DNA of 38,519 nt from positions 488,528 to 527,046 of the forward strand of contig NZ_LMKM01000012.1 in NCBI RefSeq assembly GCF_001421515.1, written 5' to 3'. Positions 9,614 through 17,905 of the stretch are shown here, in pieces; within the stretch, counting starts at the first letter, position 1; the number at the start of each line of letters is the position of its first letter. Source of the stretch: Pedobacter sp. Leaf216 (GTDB lineage: Bacteria; Bacteroidota; Bacteroidia; Sphingobacteriales; Sphingobacteriaceae). Below the pieces are notes generated by a model. The model was not told where the DNA came from. It did not search any database and worked only from the letters and a program-made list of their open reading frames with translations. The position numbers and the translations under genes were made by a program.

Positions 9614-10396
9614 ATGAACAAGTATACACTATTATTTATTCCTGTTTTATTTGCAGGGCAAGTTATGGCACAAGATAAAAAACCAGATCCTGCCAAAGAC
9701 CCAAAAACAACCGAGGTTTGGGAACCTGTACCTAAAATAGTTACCCCAGGTAAGTTGCCTCAGGATGCACCATCTGATGCTACAATACTTTTTAATGGCA
9801 GAAATCTTGACGCATGGCATTCGGTTAAAGATCCATCTAAACCAGCAGCCTGGACAATTGACGACGGGTTTTTCACCGTAAAAAAAGGTACAGGAAATAT
9901 CGAAACCAATAAAAAGTTTACCGATTATCAATTGCACATGGAATGGAAAATTCCTGAAAATATATCTGGAGAAGGTCAGGCACGTGGAAACAGCGGTGTT
10001 TTCTTAGCTTCAACCGGCGGTGGTGATGATGGTTATGAAATCCAGATTATGGATGCTTACAACAACAAAACCTATGTTAACGGCCAAACCGGAAGTGTTT
10101 ATAAACAAGCTATCCCACTGGCAAATGCAAACAAAAAACCAGGCGAATGGCAATATTATGATATCATCTGGAATGCTCCACGTTTTAATGAAGACGGAAC
10201 AGTACTAAAACCAGCAAGCGTTACCCTATTTTTAAACGGTGTACTTTTACAAAACGGTTATGTATTAAAAGGCGAAACCAGGTATATCGGTGCTCCTGAA
10301 TACAAGAAACATGGCCCGGCTTCGATTAAATTACAAGATCACGGCGACCCTAGTCCGGCAATTAGTTTTAGGAACATTTGGGTAAGAGAACTTTAA
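9614..10396 (+). CDS. Secreted DUF1080 (3-keto-disaccharide hydrolase-like) protein
   Basis: 260 residues with a signal peptide (MNKYTLLFIPVLFAGQVMAQ). The DUF1080 fold, a concanavalin/laminin-G-like beta sandwich, shows as ATILFNGRNLDAWHS, then FTDYQLHMEWKIPE, RGNSGVFLAS, GYEIQIMDAY and the ending PAISFRNIWVREL. Several family members act on glycans, and some have been characterised as 3-keto-glycoside hydrolases. Substrate and activity here are not visible. The usual partner genes (Gfo/Idh/MocA oxidoreductases, sugar isomerases) are absent from the neighbourhood. A strong terminator follows 22 bp after the stop. Confidence 0.88.
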   Translation: MNKYTLLFIPVLFAGQVMAQDKKPDPAKDPKTTEVWEPVPKIVTPGKLPQDAPSDATILFNGRNLDAWHSVKDPSKPAAWTIDDGFFTVKKGTGNIETNKKFTDYQLHMEWKIPENISGEGQARGNSGVFLASTGGGDDGYEIQIMDAYNNKTYVNGQTGSVYKQAIPLANANKKPGEWQYYDIIWNAPRFNEDGTVLKPASVTLFLNGVLLQNGYVLKGETRYIGAPEYKKHGPASIKLQDHGDPSPAISFRNIWVREL

Positions 10397-10418
10397 TTTC
10401 AACAAAACAACAATAAGG

Positions 10419-10445
10419 AACCTGCAAGCCAAAAACTTGCAGGTT
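10419..10445 (+). terminator. Intrinsic terminator after the DUF1080 gene
   Basis: A perfect 10-bp stem AACCTGCAAG/CTTGCAGGTT with a 7-nt loop, followed by TTGTTTT. It ends the DUF2892-DUF1080 transcript before the TMEM175-like gene. Its core resembles the palindrome at 22015-22053, a shape common as intergenic repeats in this phylum. Confidence 0.8.
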
Positions 10446-10499
10446 TTGTTTTATAAGATAATTTGACTGATAATTGTACCATCAAATTAGCGGCAAATT

Positions 10500-11108
10500 A
10501 TGAACAAAGGCAGGTTAGAAGCATTTAGTGATGGGGTAATTGCAATTATCATCACCATTATGGTTTTAGAAATTAAGGTTCCTGAACATGGCGATACCTT
10601 GGCTAGTTTAAAGCCCCTTATTCCGAAGTTTATCAGTTATATTCTCAGTTTTATTTATGTAGGTATTTATTGGAACAACCACCACCATTTAATGCATGCA
10701 GTAAAAAAGACCAACGGATCAATGCTTTGGGCCAATCTTAATTTCTTGTTTTGGTTATCACTATTTCCCGTTGCTGCTGGCTGGATGGGCGAACATCATT
10801 TTGCGCTTTGGCCTGTTATTGTTTATGGTGCAGTGCTTTTTCTTGCAGCTGTTTCTTACACCCTACTGGTTATTGTTATCAAAAAAACAGAAGGGCAGCA
10901 TTCACTTGTTGTACATGCCATCGGTAACGACGCTAAAGGTAAATATTCATTGATTTTTTATATTGCCGGCATAGCCTTCAGCTTTATCAATCCGTGGATT
11001 GGTGTCGCACTTTATTTTACAGTGGCCTGCATCTGGTTTATTCCCGATAAAAGAATAGAAAACGCAATGCGTGAGCAAGGCTTAATTGATGTAGGGAACA
11101 AAGATTAG
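10500..11108 (+). CDS. TMEM175 family (DUF1211) predicted cation channel
   Basis: 202 residues. It opens with the diagnostic MNKGRLEAFSDGVIAIIITI, whose R-x3-FSD motif lines helix 1 of TMEM175 proteins. It continues with FISYILSFIYVGIYWNNHHHLM and four further hydrophobic helices, giving about six in total, as expected for a bacterial member. Bacterial TMEM175 proteins form tetrameric potassium-permeable channels with weak selectivity. The gene stands alone between a terminator upstream and the convergent aat gene downstream. Confidence 0.88.
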   Translation: MNKGRLEAFSDGVIAIIITIMVLEIKVPEHGDTLASLKPLIPKFISYILSFIYVGIYWNNHHHLMHAVKKTNGSMLWANLNFLFWLSLFPVAAGWMGEHHFALWPVIVYGAVLFLAAVSYTLLVIVIKKTEGQHSLVVHAIGNDAKGKYSLIFYIAGIAFSFINPWIGVALYFTVACIWFIPDKRIENAMREQGLIDVGNKD

Positions 11109-11179
11109 CATTAAGGTATCAGATTAAAAACAGGCGGTTTGATAAACATTTATCCGCAATACAAAATCATTTTAAACCC

Positions 11180-11824
11180 TTATGCATCAAGACGTTTGAA
11201 GCACTCCATATACAATTCCCTGCTGATCATCTCTGCGCCTAAACTCATTAAATGATCGTTTGGCATTTGGCAGTCGATTAAATCGATATTCATTTTACTC
11301 AAAAAAACCAGTGCAGCTTTAGAAGCATTGCTTACATGGCTAAACATGCTTTCGCCACAAAAAACGCGGTTTACTTTAATTCCGTATAAGCCGCCTACCA
11401 ATTTGTCATCAAGCCAAACCTCTACACTGTGTGCATACCCTTGCTGATGGAGGCTGATGTAGGCATCCTGCATTTCATTGGTTATCCAGGTGCCATCCTG
11501 CCCTTTCCTTTCAGTATTTGCGCAGTTTAGAATTACATCTGCAAAAGCCTTATTAAAGGTGATATTAAAAATTTCATCTTTTAAAACTTTCCGCATACTC
11601 TTGCTGATTTTTATCTTATCAGGATATATAACGCAACGCTCGTGCGGCGAATACCACAGAATCGGTTCTCCCTCACTAAACCATGGAAATATACCGTTTG
11701 AATACGCAACTAAAAGCCTTTCTGTACTTAAATCACCACCAATAGCCAATAAACCATCCTCCTCTGCCAAAGCCGGATCAGGGAAGCCTGGGTTATCGTC
11801 TAACAATTGAAAAAACATGGACAA
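11180..11824 (-). CDS. aat: Leucyl/phenylalanyl-tRNA--protein transferase
   Basis: 214 residues, a normal length for Aat. It shows the family signatures FPDPALAEEDGLLAIGGDL, AYSNGIFPWFSEGEPILWYSP and RCVI near the N-terminus, then GLYGIKVNRVFCGESMFSHV and SNASKAALVFL, and IDCQMPNDHLMSLGAE. The enzyme transfers Leu or Phe from aminoacyl-tRNA to proteins with N-terminal Lys or Arg, marking them for ClpS/ClpAP degradation by the N-degron pathway; it acts in the cytoplasm. The gene is divergent from the DUF1800 gene across 68 bp. Confidence 0.95.
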   Translation of the reverse strand: MSMFFQLLDDNPGFPDPALAEEDGLLAIGGDLSTERLLVAYSNGIFPWFSEGEPILWYSPHERCVIYPDKIKISKSMRKVLKDEIFNITFNKAFADVILNCANTERKGQDGTWITNEMQDAYISLHQQGYAHSVEVWLDDKLVGGLYGIKVNRVFCGESMFSHVSNASKAALVFLSKMNIDLIDCQMPNDHLMSLGAEMISRELYMECFKRLDA

Positions 11825-11892
11825 AAATAAAGAAAGAAAACAAAGATTAAACCCTTGCGTTTTAAATAAGTCATACTGTAAAACAAGCCATT

Positions 11893-13335
11893 ATGAGCGC
11901 AAAAGATAATTTCTTCAAAGTAAAACATCTTTACAACCGGGCGGGCTTTGGTATTTCTTACACCGATCTGGAAAAGCTAAGCAGAAAGAATCTTGAGAAA
12001 GTGGTAGATAACCTCCTCAAAGATTCGGAAAAAAAAGACCCCATCAATTTGGTTAATGATTTTGAATCTAAGCGGCAACTCTTGGTGCAGGCAGGTTTAT
12101 ATGCCAAAAAAGACCTCAACGATGAAGAGAAAAAAATGCGACAGCAGATTATTCGCGAGCAAAATGAAGTAAGCCGCGATTTAAACATTGCTTTCGTAAA
12201 TAAAATGATTAATACCGATGCGCCATTGAGGGAGAAGATGACTCTTTTTTGGCACGGACATTTTGCCTGCCGCAGCAATAATCCCTTTTTTGCACAACAG
12301 TTAAACAATATACAACGCGAAAATGCACTTGGCAGTTTTAAAAGCTTGCTTGTTGAGGTTTCGAAGTCGCCGGCAATGCTGCAATACCTTAATAACCAGC
12401 AAAACAAAAAAGGGAAGCCAAATGAAAATTTCGCCCGGGAGCTTATGGAGCTTTTCACCCTAGGCAGGGGAAATTATACCGAGCAGGACATTAAAGAATC
12501 TGCCCGTTCTTTTACCGGCTGGATGTATGATAAAGACGGATCGTTTGTTTTCAGGCAAAACCAACACGATACAGGAACAAAAACTTTTTTTGGTAAAATC
12601 GGGAATTTTGAAGGGGAAAATATTATTGATATTATCCTCGAAAAGCCTGAAACTTCACAATTTATCGCCCGGAAAGTATATAAATTCTTTGTAAACGATA
12701 ATCCAAACGAAGCGCACGTAAAAGAACTTGCCACACATTTTTACAACTCAAAATACGACATTGCCTCATTAATGAGGAAAATGTTTACATCAGATTGGTT
12801 TTATAGTGATGAGAACGTGGGCACCAAAATTAAATCGCCGGCAGAATTTCTGGTAGGTTTAAGCAGAGAATTCTATGTTACCTATAACAAACCTCAGGTT
12901 TTAATACAATTGCAAAGCAGTTTGGGCCAATACCTGTTTAACCCGCCAAATGTAGCGGGCTGGCCAGGCGGACAAAACTGGATTGACAGCTCTTCGTTAA
13001 TGTTGAGAATGCGCATTCCTTCACTGGTTTTAAATGATGGGGAAATCGACTTTAGTGGTAAAGCCGACCCTGAAGATGAAGCTGTAATTGCCTTAAGCCG
13101 AACAGCAACAACCAATGCAAACGCCAATACGAAACCAAAATCATATGTAAATGCCAATGCAAACTGGACCAAATTTTTAGATACTTTACCTAAGGGATTA
13201 ACGCCATTAGAATTGACCCAATTTTTATTGCAACCGAAATTAAACACTAAAATAACAACCATGGTAAGTGATAATAAAGGGTTGAGAAGTACAGCAGTAG
13301 AAATTACAAGTATGCCCGAATATCAATTGTGCTAG
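11893..13335 (+). CDS. DUF1800 family protein
   Basis: 480 residues with the DUF1800 landmarks in order: HLYNRAGFG near residue 13, WHGHF at 120-124, NENFARELMELF at 177-188 followed by YTEQDIKESARSFTGW, and PPNVAGWPGG at 351-360. No signal peptide is visible, although many homologues have one. The family is common in Bacteroidota, Planctomycetota and Proteobacteria, has no established biochemical role, and is nearly always next to a DUF1501 gene, as here (172 bp downstream). The pair probably works together. A low-complexity stretch rich in N, A and T (about residues 400-425) precedes a C-terminal segment. Confidence 0.88.
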   Translation: MSAKDNFFKVKHLYNRAGFGISYTDLEKLSRKNLEKVVDNLLKDSEKKDPINLVNDFESKRQLLVQAGLYAKKDLNDEEKKMRQQIIREQNEVSRDLNIAFVNKMINTDAPLREKMTLFWHGHFACRSNNPFFAQQLNNIQRENALGSFKSLLVEVSKSPAMLQYLNNQQNKKGKPNENFARELMELFTLGRGNYTEQDIKESARSFTGWMYDKDGSFVFRQNQHDTGTKTFFGKIGNFEGENIIDIILEKPETSQFIARKVYKFFVNDNPNEAHVKELATHFYNSKYDIASLMRKMFTSDWFYSDENVGTKIKSPAEFLVGLSREFYVTYNKPQVLIQLQSSLGQYLFNPPNVAGWPGGQNWIDSSSLMLRMRIPSLVLNDGEIDFSGKADPEDEAVIALSRTATTNANANTKPKSYVNANANWTKFLDTLPKGLTPLELTQFLLQPKLNTKITTMVSDNKGLRSTAVEITSMPEYQLC

Positions 13336-13507
13336 GTGCTTATTTAGGTTAATGGTTTGATGACTCATAGTTGATAGCCAAGTGACAAAATACCGAAGAT
13401 TAAACCGGGGTTGATAGTTTAATGGCTTATGGCTAATAACAGGTTAGCCAACTAAAACGTTGAAAATGAGCCACTAAATACAGGCAATTAGTTAAAACAC
13501 TAACAAG

Positions 13508-14707
13508 ATGAACAGAAGAAATTTTTTAAGAAATACAGGGTTTGTTGCAGCAGGCTCATTATTCGTTCCCGCTTTTATGAAACCGCTTGAGGCCATGGCG
13601 TTGGATGAGTTGAGTTTATACAAAAACCTGGTTGTGGTACAGCTTTCGGGCGGAAATGATGGTTTAAACACCGTAATCCCATTCGGAAATGATATTTATT
13701 ACCAAAAACGAAAAAGCATAGCCATTAAGCCTGAAGAGGTAATTAAACTTAACGATATGCAAGGCTTAAACCCAAATATGGCTGCCCTGCAAGAGATACA
13801 TGACCAAGGTTGGATGACGATTATTAATGATGTAGGTTACCCAAATCCTGACCGTTCGCACTTCCGCTCAATGGATATCTGGCAAACCGGTAGTGATAGC
13901 AACCAGTTTTTATCTACCGGATGGATTGGCCGCTATTTAGACAGCAACTGCCAAACCTGTAAATTCCCTTATACTGCAATTGAAGTAGATGATTCACTTT
14001 CTTTAGCGATGAAAGGGCAAACCAAAAAAGGCATCGCTTTAAAAGATCCCGCAGCCTTATTCCGCAATACCAACGACCCCTTTTTTAAATCGATGCTGCA
14101 AAACGATAAAGAGCATTTAGATGAAGATAACCTGGGTTATTTGTATAAAACCATGATCGAAACTTCATCTTCTGCAAATTATATACAGAATACATCGAAA
14201 ATTTATCAATCGAAATCAACCTACCCAACTTCGGGTTTTGCGAACCAGTTAAAAACGGTTTCCAAGTTTATATCTTCGGGATTAAAAACCAGGGTATATT
14301 ATGTTTCGTTAAGCGGTTTCGATACGCATGTAAATCAGATCGGGCAACAAGGCAATTTGCTTAAACAGTATAGCGAAGGCATGGCTGCTTTTTTGAAAGA
14401 CTTAAAATCGAACAACAAACTCGACGATACATTGGTAATCACTTTCTCTGAATTTGGCCGGAGAGTTGAACAAAACGCCAGCAACGGCACCGACCATGGA
14501 ACTGCAAATAATATGTTTGTTTTCGGCGGAAAATTAAAAAAACAAGGCATTTTTAACGCTGCGCCTAATCTGGGCGATTTAGATACGGGCGATTTAAAAT
14601 ATCAGTTGGATTTTAGACAGGTATATGGTACCATTCTAGATAAATGGCTGGATGTAAATAATGCGGATATTTTAAACAAGAAATTTAATACACTTGATTT
14701 TATATAA
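13508..14707 (+). CDS. DUF1501 family secreted protein (probable Tat substrate)
   Basis: 399 residues. The N-terminus MNRRNFLRNTGFVAAGSLF has a twin-arginine-type pattern (RRNFL) and a hydrophobic segment, so export as a folded protein is likely. Family motifs are QLSGGNDGLNTV (SGGNDG at 47-52), a DRSHFRSMDIWQTG segment, LSGFDTHVNQ, FSEFGRR and GTDHGTANNMF (D329, H330). These place it in the alkaline-phosphatase/sulfatase-like superfamily, with candidate metal ligands among the conserved D and H residues. It follows the DUF1800 gene on the same strand. The substrate is unknown. Confidence 0.9.
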   Translation: MNRRNFLRNTGFVAAGSLFVPAFMKPLEAMALDELSLYKNLVVVQLSGGNDGLNTVIPFGNDIYYQKRKSIAIKPEEVIKLNDMQGLNPNMAALQEIHDQGWMTIINDVGYPNPDRSHFRSMDIWQTGSDSNQFLSTGWIGRYLDSNCQTCKFPYTAIEVDDSLSLAMKGQTKKGIALKDPAALFRNTNDPFFKSMLQNDKEHLDEDNLGYLYKTMIETSSSANYIQNTSKIYQSKSTYPTSGFANQLKTVSKFISSGLKTRVYYVSLSGFDTHVNQIGQQGNLLKQYSEGMAAFLKDLKSNNKLDDTLVITFSEFGRRVEQNASNGTDHGTANNMFVFGGKLKKQGIFNAAPNLGDLDTGDLKYQLDFRQVYGTILDKWLDVNNADILNKKFNTLDFI

Positions 14708-14715
14708 CCTTAGCA

Positions 14716-14764
14716 AAAGAAGTCAAGTTTGAATGGCCAAAGTGCTATAAAACTTGACTTCTTT
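14716..14764. terminator. Bidirectional terminator between convergent genes
   Basis: A perfect 15-bp stem (left arm 14716-14730, right arm 14750-14764) with a 19-nt loop. The arms start in AAAGAAG and end in CTTCTTT, so each strand has an A/T-rich flank that can act as the U tract. It sits 8 bp after the DUF1501 stop and 5 bp from the end of the convergent small secreted protein gene. Confidence 0.85.
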
Positions 14765-14769
14765 GTTAT

Positions 14770-15123
14770 TTACTTCTTTTTTAGTACATAAACCGGCCGG
14801 TTAGAATCTGAAGAAACTTGCTCTGTATAAACACTAAACAACTCATAGCCATAGGCCTTCATCTTATTCACTGCATCAATTGCTGAATTAAATCCTAGTT
14901 TTTTATCATTATCATCCCTAATGTACTGCTCGCTATAATCGCCAACCTTTTGCCCATACTCCAGCGCAATCCATTGTTTATCTGCCAGAAAACTTTTTGT
15001 TGCACGGATCTGAACAAAATCCACGTGGATATCCGTCAATTTTACGCCATTTACATTTTGGGCAATGCCACGCGACAGCCCAAAGCAAGCGACGAACGCC
15101 GCTGCAAGAATTAATTTTTTCAT
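14770..15123 (-). CDS. Small secreted protein of unknown function
   Basis: 117 residues with a signal peptide (MKKLILAAAFVACFG, ending RGIAQ). The mature ~95 residues contain ALEYGQKVGDYSEQ and a C-terminal FNSAIDAVNKMKAYGYELFSVYT segment. That helix followed by a YELFSVY strand resembles DUF4177-like small domains, but the match is weak and I assign no function. It is monocistronic and divergent from yccF, and ends at the bidirectional terminator. Confidence 0.7.
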   Translation of the reverse strand: MKKLILAAAFVACFGLSRGIAQNVNGVKLTDIHVDFVQIRATKSFLADKQWIALEYGQKVGDYSEQYIRDDNDKKLGFNSAIDAVNKMKAYGYELFSVYTEQVSSDSNRPVYVLKKK

Positions 15124-15228
15124 GTTGTGTTTCTTTTGTGTGTAATTCTAAATTACAAAGAATACATGATGTTGTTGAAATGAATTGTAACAAATACTTC
15201 AGAATTAAATCTTAACCTAAAAAACACA

Positions 15229-15597
15229 ATGAACTTTTTAGGCAATATCATCTGGATTATTTTTGGTGGCATCTTTATTTTCTTCGAATACATTATTGGA
15301 GGCTTAATCCTTTGCTTAACGATTGTAGGTATTCCATTTGGCATACAATGTTTTAAATTTGCCTTTGTGGGGCTTGCTCCTTTTGGGGTTAAAATAACCG
15401 ATACATCATCAAATACAGGTTGCCTTTCTACCATCATGAACCTGATTTGGATTTTATGTGGTGGTTTCTGGATTGCGTTAACCCATTTGTTTTTTGGCAT
15501 CCTACTTTGCATTACCATTGTAGGTATTCCATTCGGTCGTCAGCATTTTAAGCTAATGAATCTGGCTTTTACACCTTTCGGGAAATCGATTTCATAA
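15229..15597 (+). CDS. yccF: YccF-domain inner membrane protein
   Basis: 122 residues made of two YccF (DUF307) repeats, about 2-52 and 66-118. Each has the pattern N-x-IWI, GG, then LCLTIVGIPFG or LCITIVGIPFG, then a cationic loop and APFG or TPFG. Four hydrophobic helices are predicted. The function of YccF is not established. The start at 15229 gives the expected N-terminal MNFLGNIIWIIFGG. It converges with the App1-like gene, with only 10 bp between the stops. Confidence 0.88.
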   Translation: MNFLGNIIWIIFGGIFIFFEYIIGGLILCLTIVGIPFGIQCFKFAFVGLAPFGVKITDTSSNTGCLSTIMNLIWILCGGFWIALTHLFFGILLCITIVGIPFGRQHFKLMNLAFTPFGKSIS

Positions 15598-15607
15598 TTT
15601 GAGGTAA

Positions 15608-16582
15608 CTATTGGATCAATCCTATTGATTTAGAATGTTCAATCGCCTCTTCACTATTATTAAACAAACAAGCCCTAACATTTTTACCTTCTATCTTTCT
15701 AAGCAGTTCTAACGCTTCTGCTTCTTTTTCAGGGCGAATATTACGGATGTAAACTGCTTCGATATTTTTTGGATATTTCTCTACTATGGAAGCATAAATT
15801 TGAGGGTCATGCTGCGAATTATCACCAAAAAATACAAACTTCTGGTTCGGAAAAGCATCCAGGATCCGCATTACCCTCAATAATTTACCTTCATGCCCTG
15901 TTTTGCCTGTTTTAATTAAATCTTTCCACCGCTTTAAAGTATTTAAAAGAAAAGCACCATCAGGTAGTTTATTAAATTTAAATGTTTCTACCAAATAATC
16001 GTAAAGATTCCACTCGCTGCTACTTACATAAAAGAACGGGTTGGGCTGATTGGAATCGGTATGCGAAAGTGCAAGTTGCTGGTAATGGCTTGCAGCAGCA
16101 GGAAAAGTTTTCCGGGTGTGTGGATTTTTGATAAAAAGCTCTCTCAACCGTCGTCCAATAGTGGCAGAATGCGAAATCATTACCGTATCATCCACATCAG
16201 AAATGAAAGCATATTGCGTAATGTGTGGCACATAAATTTTTCCTTCTCCATTACCTAACACACTTCCATCCTGATCAATTGCTTCTACCATCACATCATG
16301 CCAGCCCGCGGGGATGTCGTTTTCAGCTTCCCATTCGAATTTAAAAAAGCCATCTGCTTCGGCTGTATTGGAAATGATCTGGTTAAAAAACCGTAAACGG
16401 ACATCAGCAAAAGCATAAGGTTTTAAAATAAAAAGCTTTAAGAGATAAATGATGTTAACCAGTATATTATTGCTATAAATCTGCTTTGTTTTCGCTTTAT
16501 GCTTAAAAACGTGCCCATAAACAACAAGATTGTGGGTATGGCCATAACCATGATATACTTTTACACTAACAGATTTATTCAT
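15608..16582 (-). CDS. App1-type phosphatidate phosphatase (DUF2183)
   Basis: 324 residues. An N-terminal beta-rich domain (about 1-120, with VRLRFF and DGFFKFEWE) precedes the catalytic HAD-like core: ISDVDDT at 127-133 carries the DxDxT nucleophile motif, FFYVSSSEWNLYDYL is motif II, K of GHEGKL is the motif III region, and FFGDNSQHDPQIY carries the motif IV acid residues. Yeast App1 dephosphorylates phosphatidate to diacylglycerol. The bacterial enzymes are less studied. It is divergent, across 57 bp, from a lipid kinase that would run the opposite reaction. Confidence 0.86.
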   Translation of the reverse strand: MNKSVSVKVYHGYGHTHNLVVYGHVFKHKAKTKQIYSNNILVNIIYLLKLFILKPYAFADVRLRFFNQIISNTAEADGFFKFEWEAENDIPAGWHDVMVEAIDQDGSVLGNGEGKIYVPHITQYAFISDVDDTVMISHSATIGRRLRELFIKNPHTRKTFPAAASHYQQLALSHTDSNQPNPFFYVSSSEWNLYDYLVETFKFNKLPDGAFLLNTLKRWKDLIKTGKTGHEGKLLRVMRILDAFPNQKFVFFGDNSQHDPQIYASIVEKYPKNIEAVYIRNIRPEKEAEALELLRKIEGKNVRACLFNNSEEAIEHSKSIGLIQ

Positions 16583-16639
16583 TGTTATTAAAACAGAGTT
16601 AATTAAAAGTTGTTTGTGATGTAAACATAAGTTAACTAC

Positions 16640-17524
16640 ATGAAATTACTATTTATAATCAATCCGGGCTCTGGCAGTCACGATATAAACTTAAAAGAAG
16701 TAATTTCTGCACATTTCGAGGCAAAAAATACCGAAGTAGATTTATTTGAATTGCCTAAAGATTGTTCCATTGATAAGATTAAGGAAAAAATTAACAGTTC
16801 TAAAGCAGATCGGGTTGTGGCCGTGGGTGGCGATGGCACATTAAAACTGGTTGCAGAGTGTTTATTAAATACCGAAACACCTATTGGGATTATACCAGCA
16901 GGTTCGGCTAATGGCATGGCAAAAGAACTGGGCATACCAACAGATATTGAACAGGCTTTGGCCTTTTTGGATGGCGGCCGACTCCAAAAAATTCATGTAG
17001 TTAAACTTAATGAGGAAATTTGTATCCATTTATCCGATCTTGGTTTCAATGCCTACCTGGTTAAAAAATTTGATGCACTACCCGAACGCGGAATGTGGGG
17101 CTATGCAAAAGCTACCTGGCACGCATTGTGGAATCACCGCCGGATGGAGGTACAACTAAAACTTAAAGATGAAACCATAACCTCTAAAGCTGCGATGGTG
17201 GCCATTGCCAATGCGACCATGTATGGTACTGGCTTAAAAATAAACCCGGATGGAAAACTGGATGATGAGCTTTTTGAGGTGGTTTTGGTAAAAGATTACT
17301 CTTACATGGAGATATTAAAAATATGGATAACCAAACTGCCATTTAACCCTAAAAAGATTGAAGTATTTCAAACTGCAGCGGTAAAAATTTCTTCAAAACA
17401 CAAAGCGCACTTCCAGGTTGATGGTGAATATATTGGCCAGGTAAATACGGTGGAAGCTAAAATTATTCCAGCTGCCATTACTGTTGTGTTGTCAAACGAA
17501 TCAGCCCCTGATGCTATCGGGTAA
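16640..17524 (+). CDS. Diacylglycerol kinase-type lipid kinase (YegS/DgkB/BmrU family)
   Basis: 294 residues. The catalytic domain shows NPGSGS at 8-13, the nucleotide-binding GGDGT at 63-67 and GIIPAGSANGMAKELGIP. The C-terminal beta domain includes MVAIANATMYGTGLKINPDGKLDDELFEVV, with the lysine and acidic residues typical of the family, and ends near HFQVDGEYIG. Such enzymes phosphorylate diacylglycerol or other lipids at the cytoplasmic membrane. The divergent App1-type phosphatase suggests a phosphatidate/diacylglycerol balance, which is an inference. The last 24 bp overlap the convergent membrane protein gene. Confidence 0.9.
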   Translation: MKLLFIINPGSGSHDINLKEVISAHFEAKNTEVDLFELPKDCSIDKIKEKINSSKADRVVAVGGDGTLKLVAECLLNTETPIGIIPAGSANGMAKELGIPTDIEQALAFLDGGRLQKIHVVKLNEEICIHLSDLGFNAYLVKKFDALPERGMWGYAKATWHALWNHRRMEVQLKLKDETITSKAAMVAIANATMYGTGLKINPDGKLDDELFEVVLVKDYSYMEILKIWITKLPFNPKKIEVFQTAAVKISSKHKAHFQVDGEYIGQVNTVEAKIIPAAITVVLSNESAPDAIG

Positions 17525-17905
17525 TGCACGATGAATTCTAATTGTAAAGTACAATCTGAAAAACTCAGCAATAAAACAAACCCGGAATAGGATATCGAAC
17601 CAGCGATCGCCCAGATGTAATACTTCTGGCAGATAAGTAATGAAACCGATAGAAAAAACCCATACCACTAAACGGAATGGAAATTGAATGTAGTAGGTTA
17701 TAAAACCAAATTTTTTAAGTAAAATTAATCCTATTGCCGAAATAAACAACGATACGAACAAGGGCAACAGTAAAACTACTTTAGCTTGTGAGAGTACCTG
17801 ATCTGGAATTTCGTTCAGGTGAGATAAAATCTGCCAAAACTGCTTTGCCAGCAATATGATGCTGATAATATCCAATAAAGCAAAAAATCTGGTGGCGTTT
17901 TTCAT
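17501..17905 (-). CDS. Four-helix membrane protein of unknown function
   Basis: 134 residues with about four hydrophobic helices (approximately 8-26, 42-62, 68-90 and 106-122) and no recognisable motif. It starts at 17905, immediately next to the stop codon of the upstream TonB-C-domain gene at 17906, so the two are almost certainly one transcript. Its last 24 bp run into the end of the lipid kinase gene on the other strand. It resembles small unannotated Bacteroidota membrane proteins; no function can be given. Confidence 0.7.
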   Translation of the reverse strand: MKNATRFFALLDIISIILLAKQFWQILSHLNEIPDQVLSQAKVVLLLPLFVSLFISAIGLILLKKFGFITYYIQFPFRLVVWVFSIGFITYLPEVLHLGDRWFDILFRVCFIAEFFRLYFTIRIHRALPDSIRG

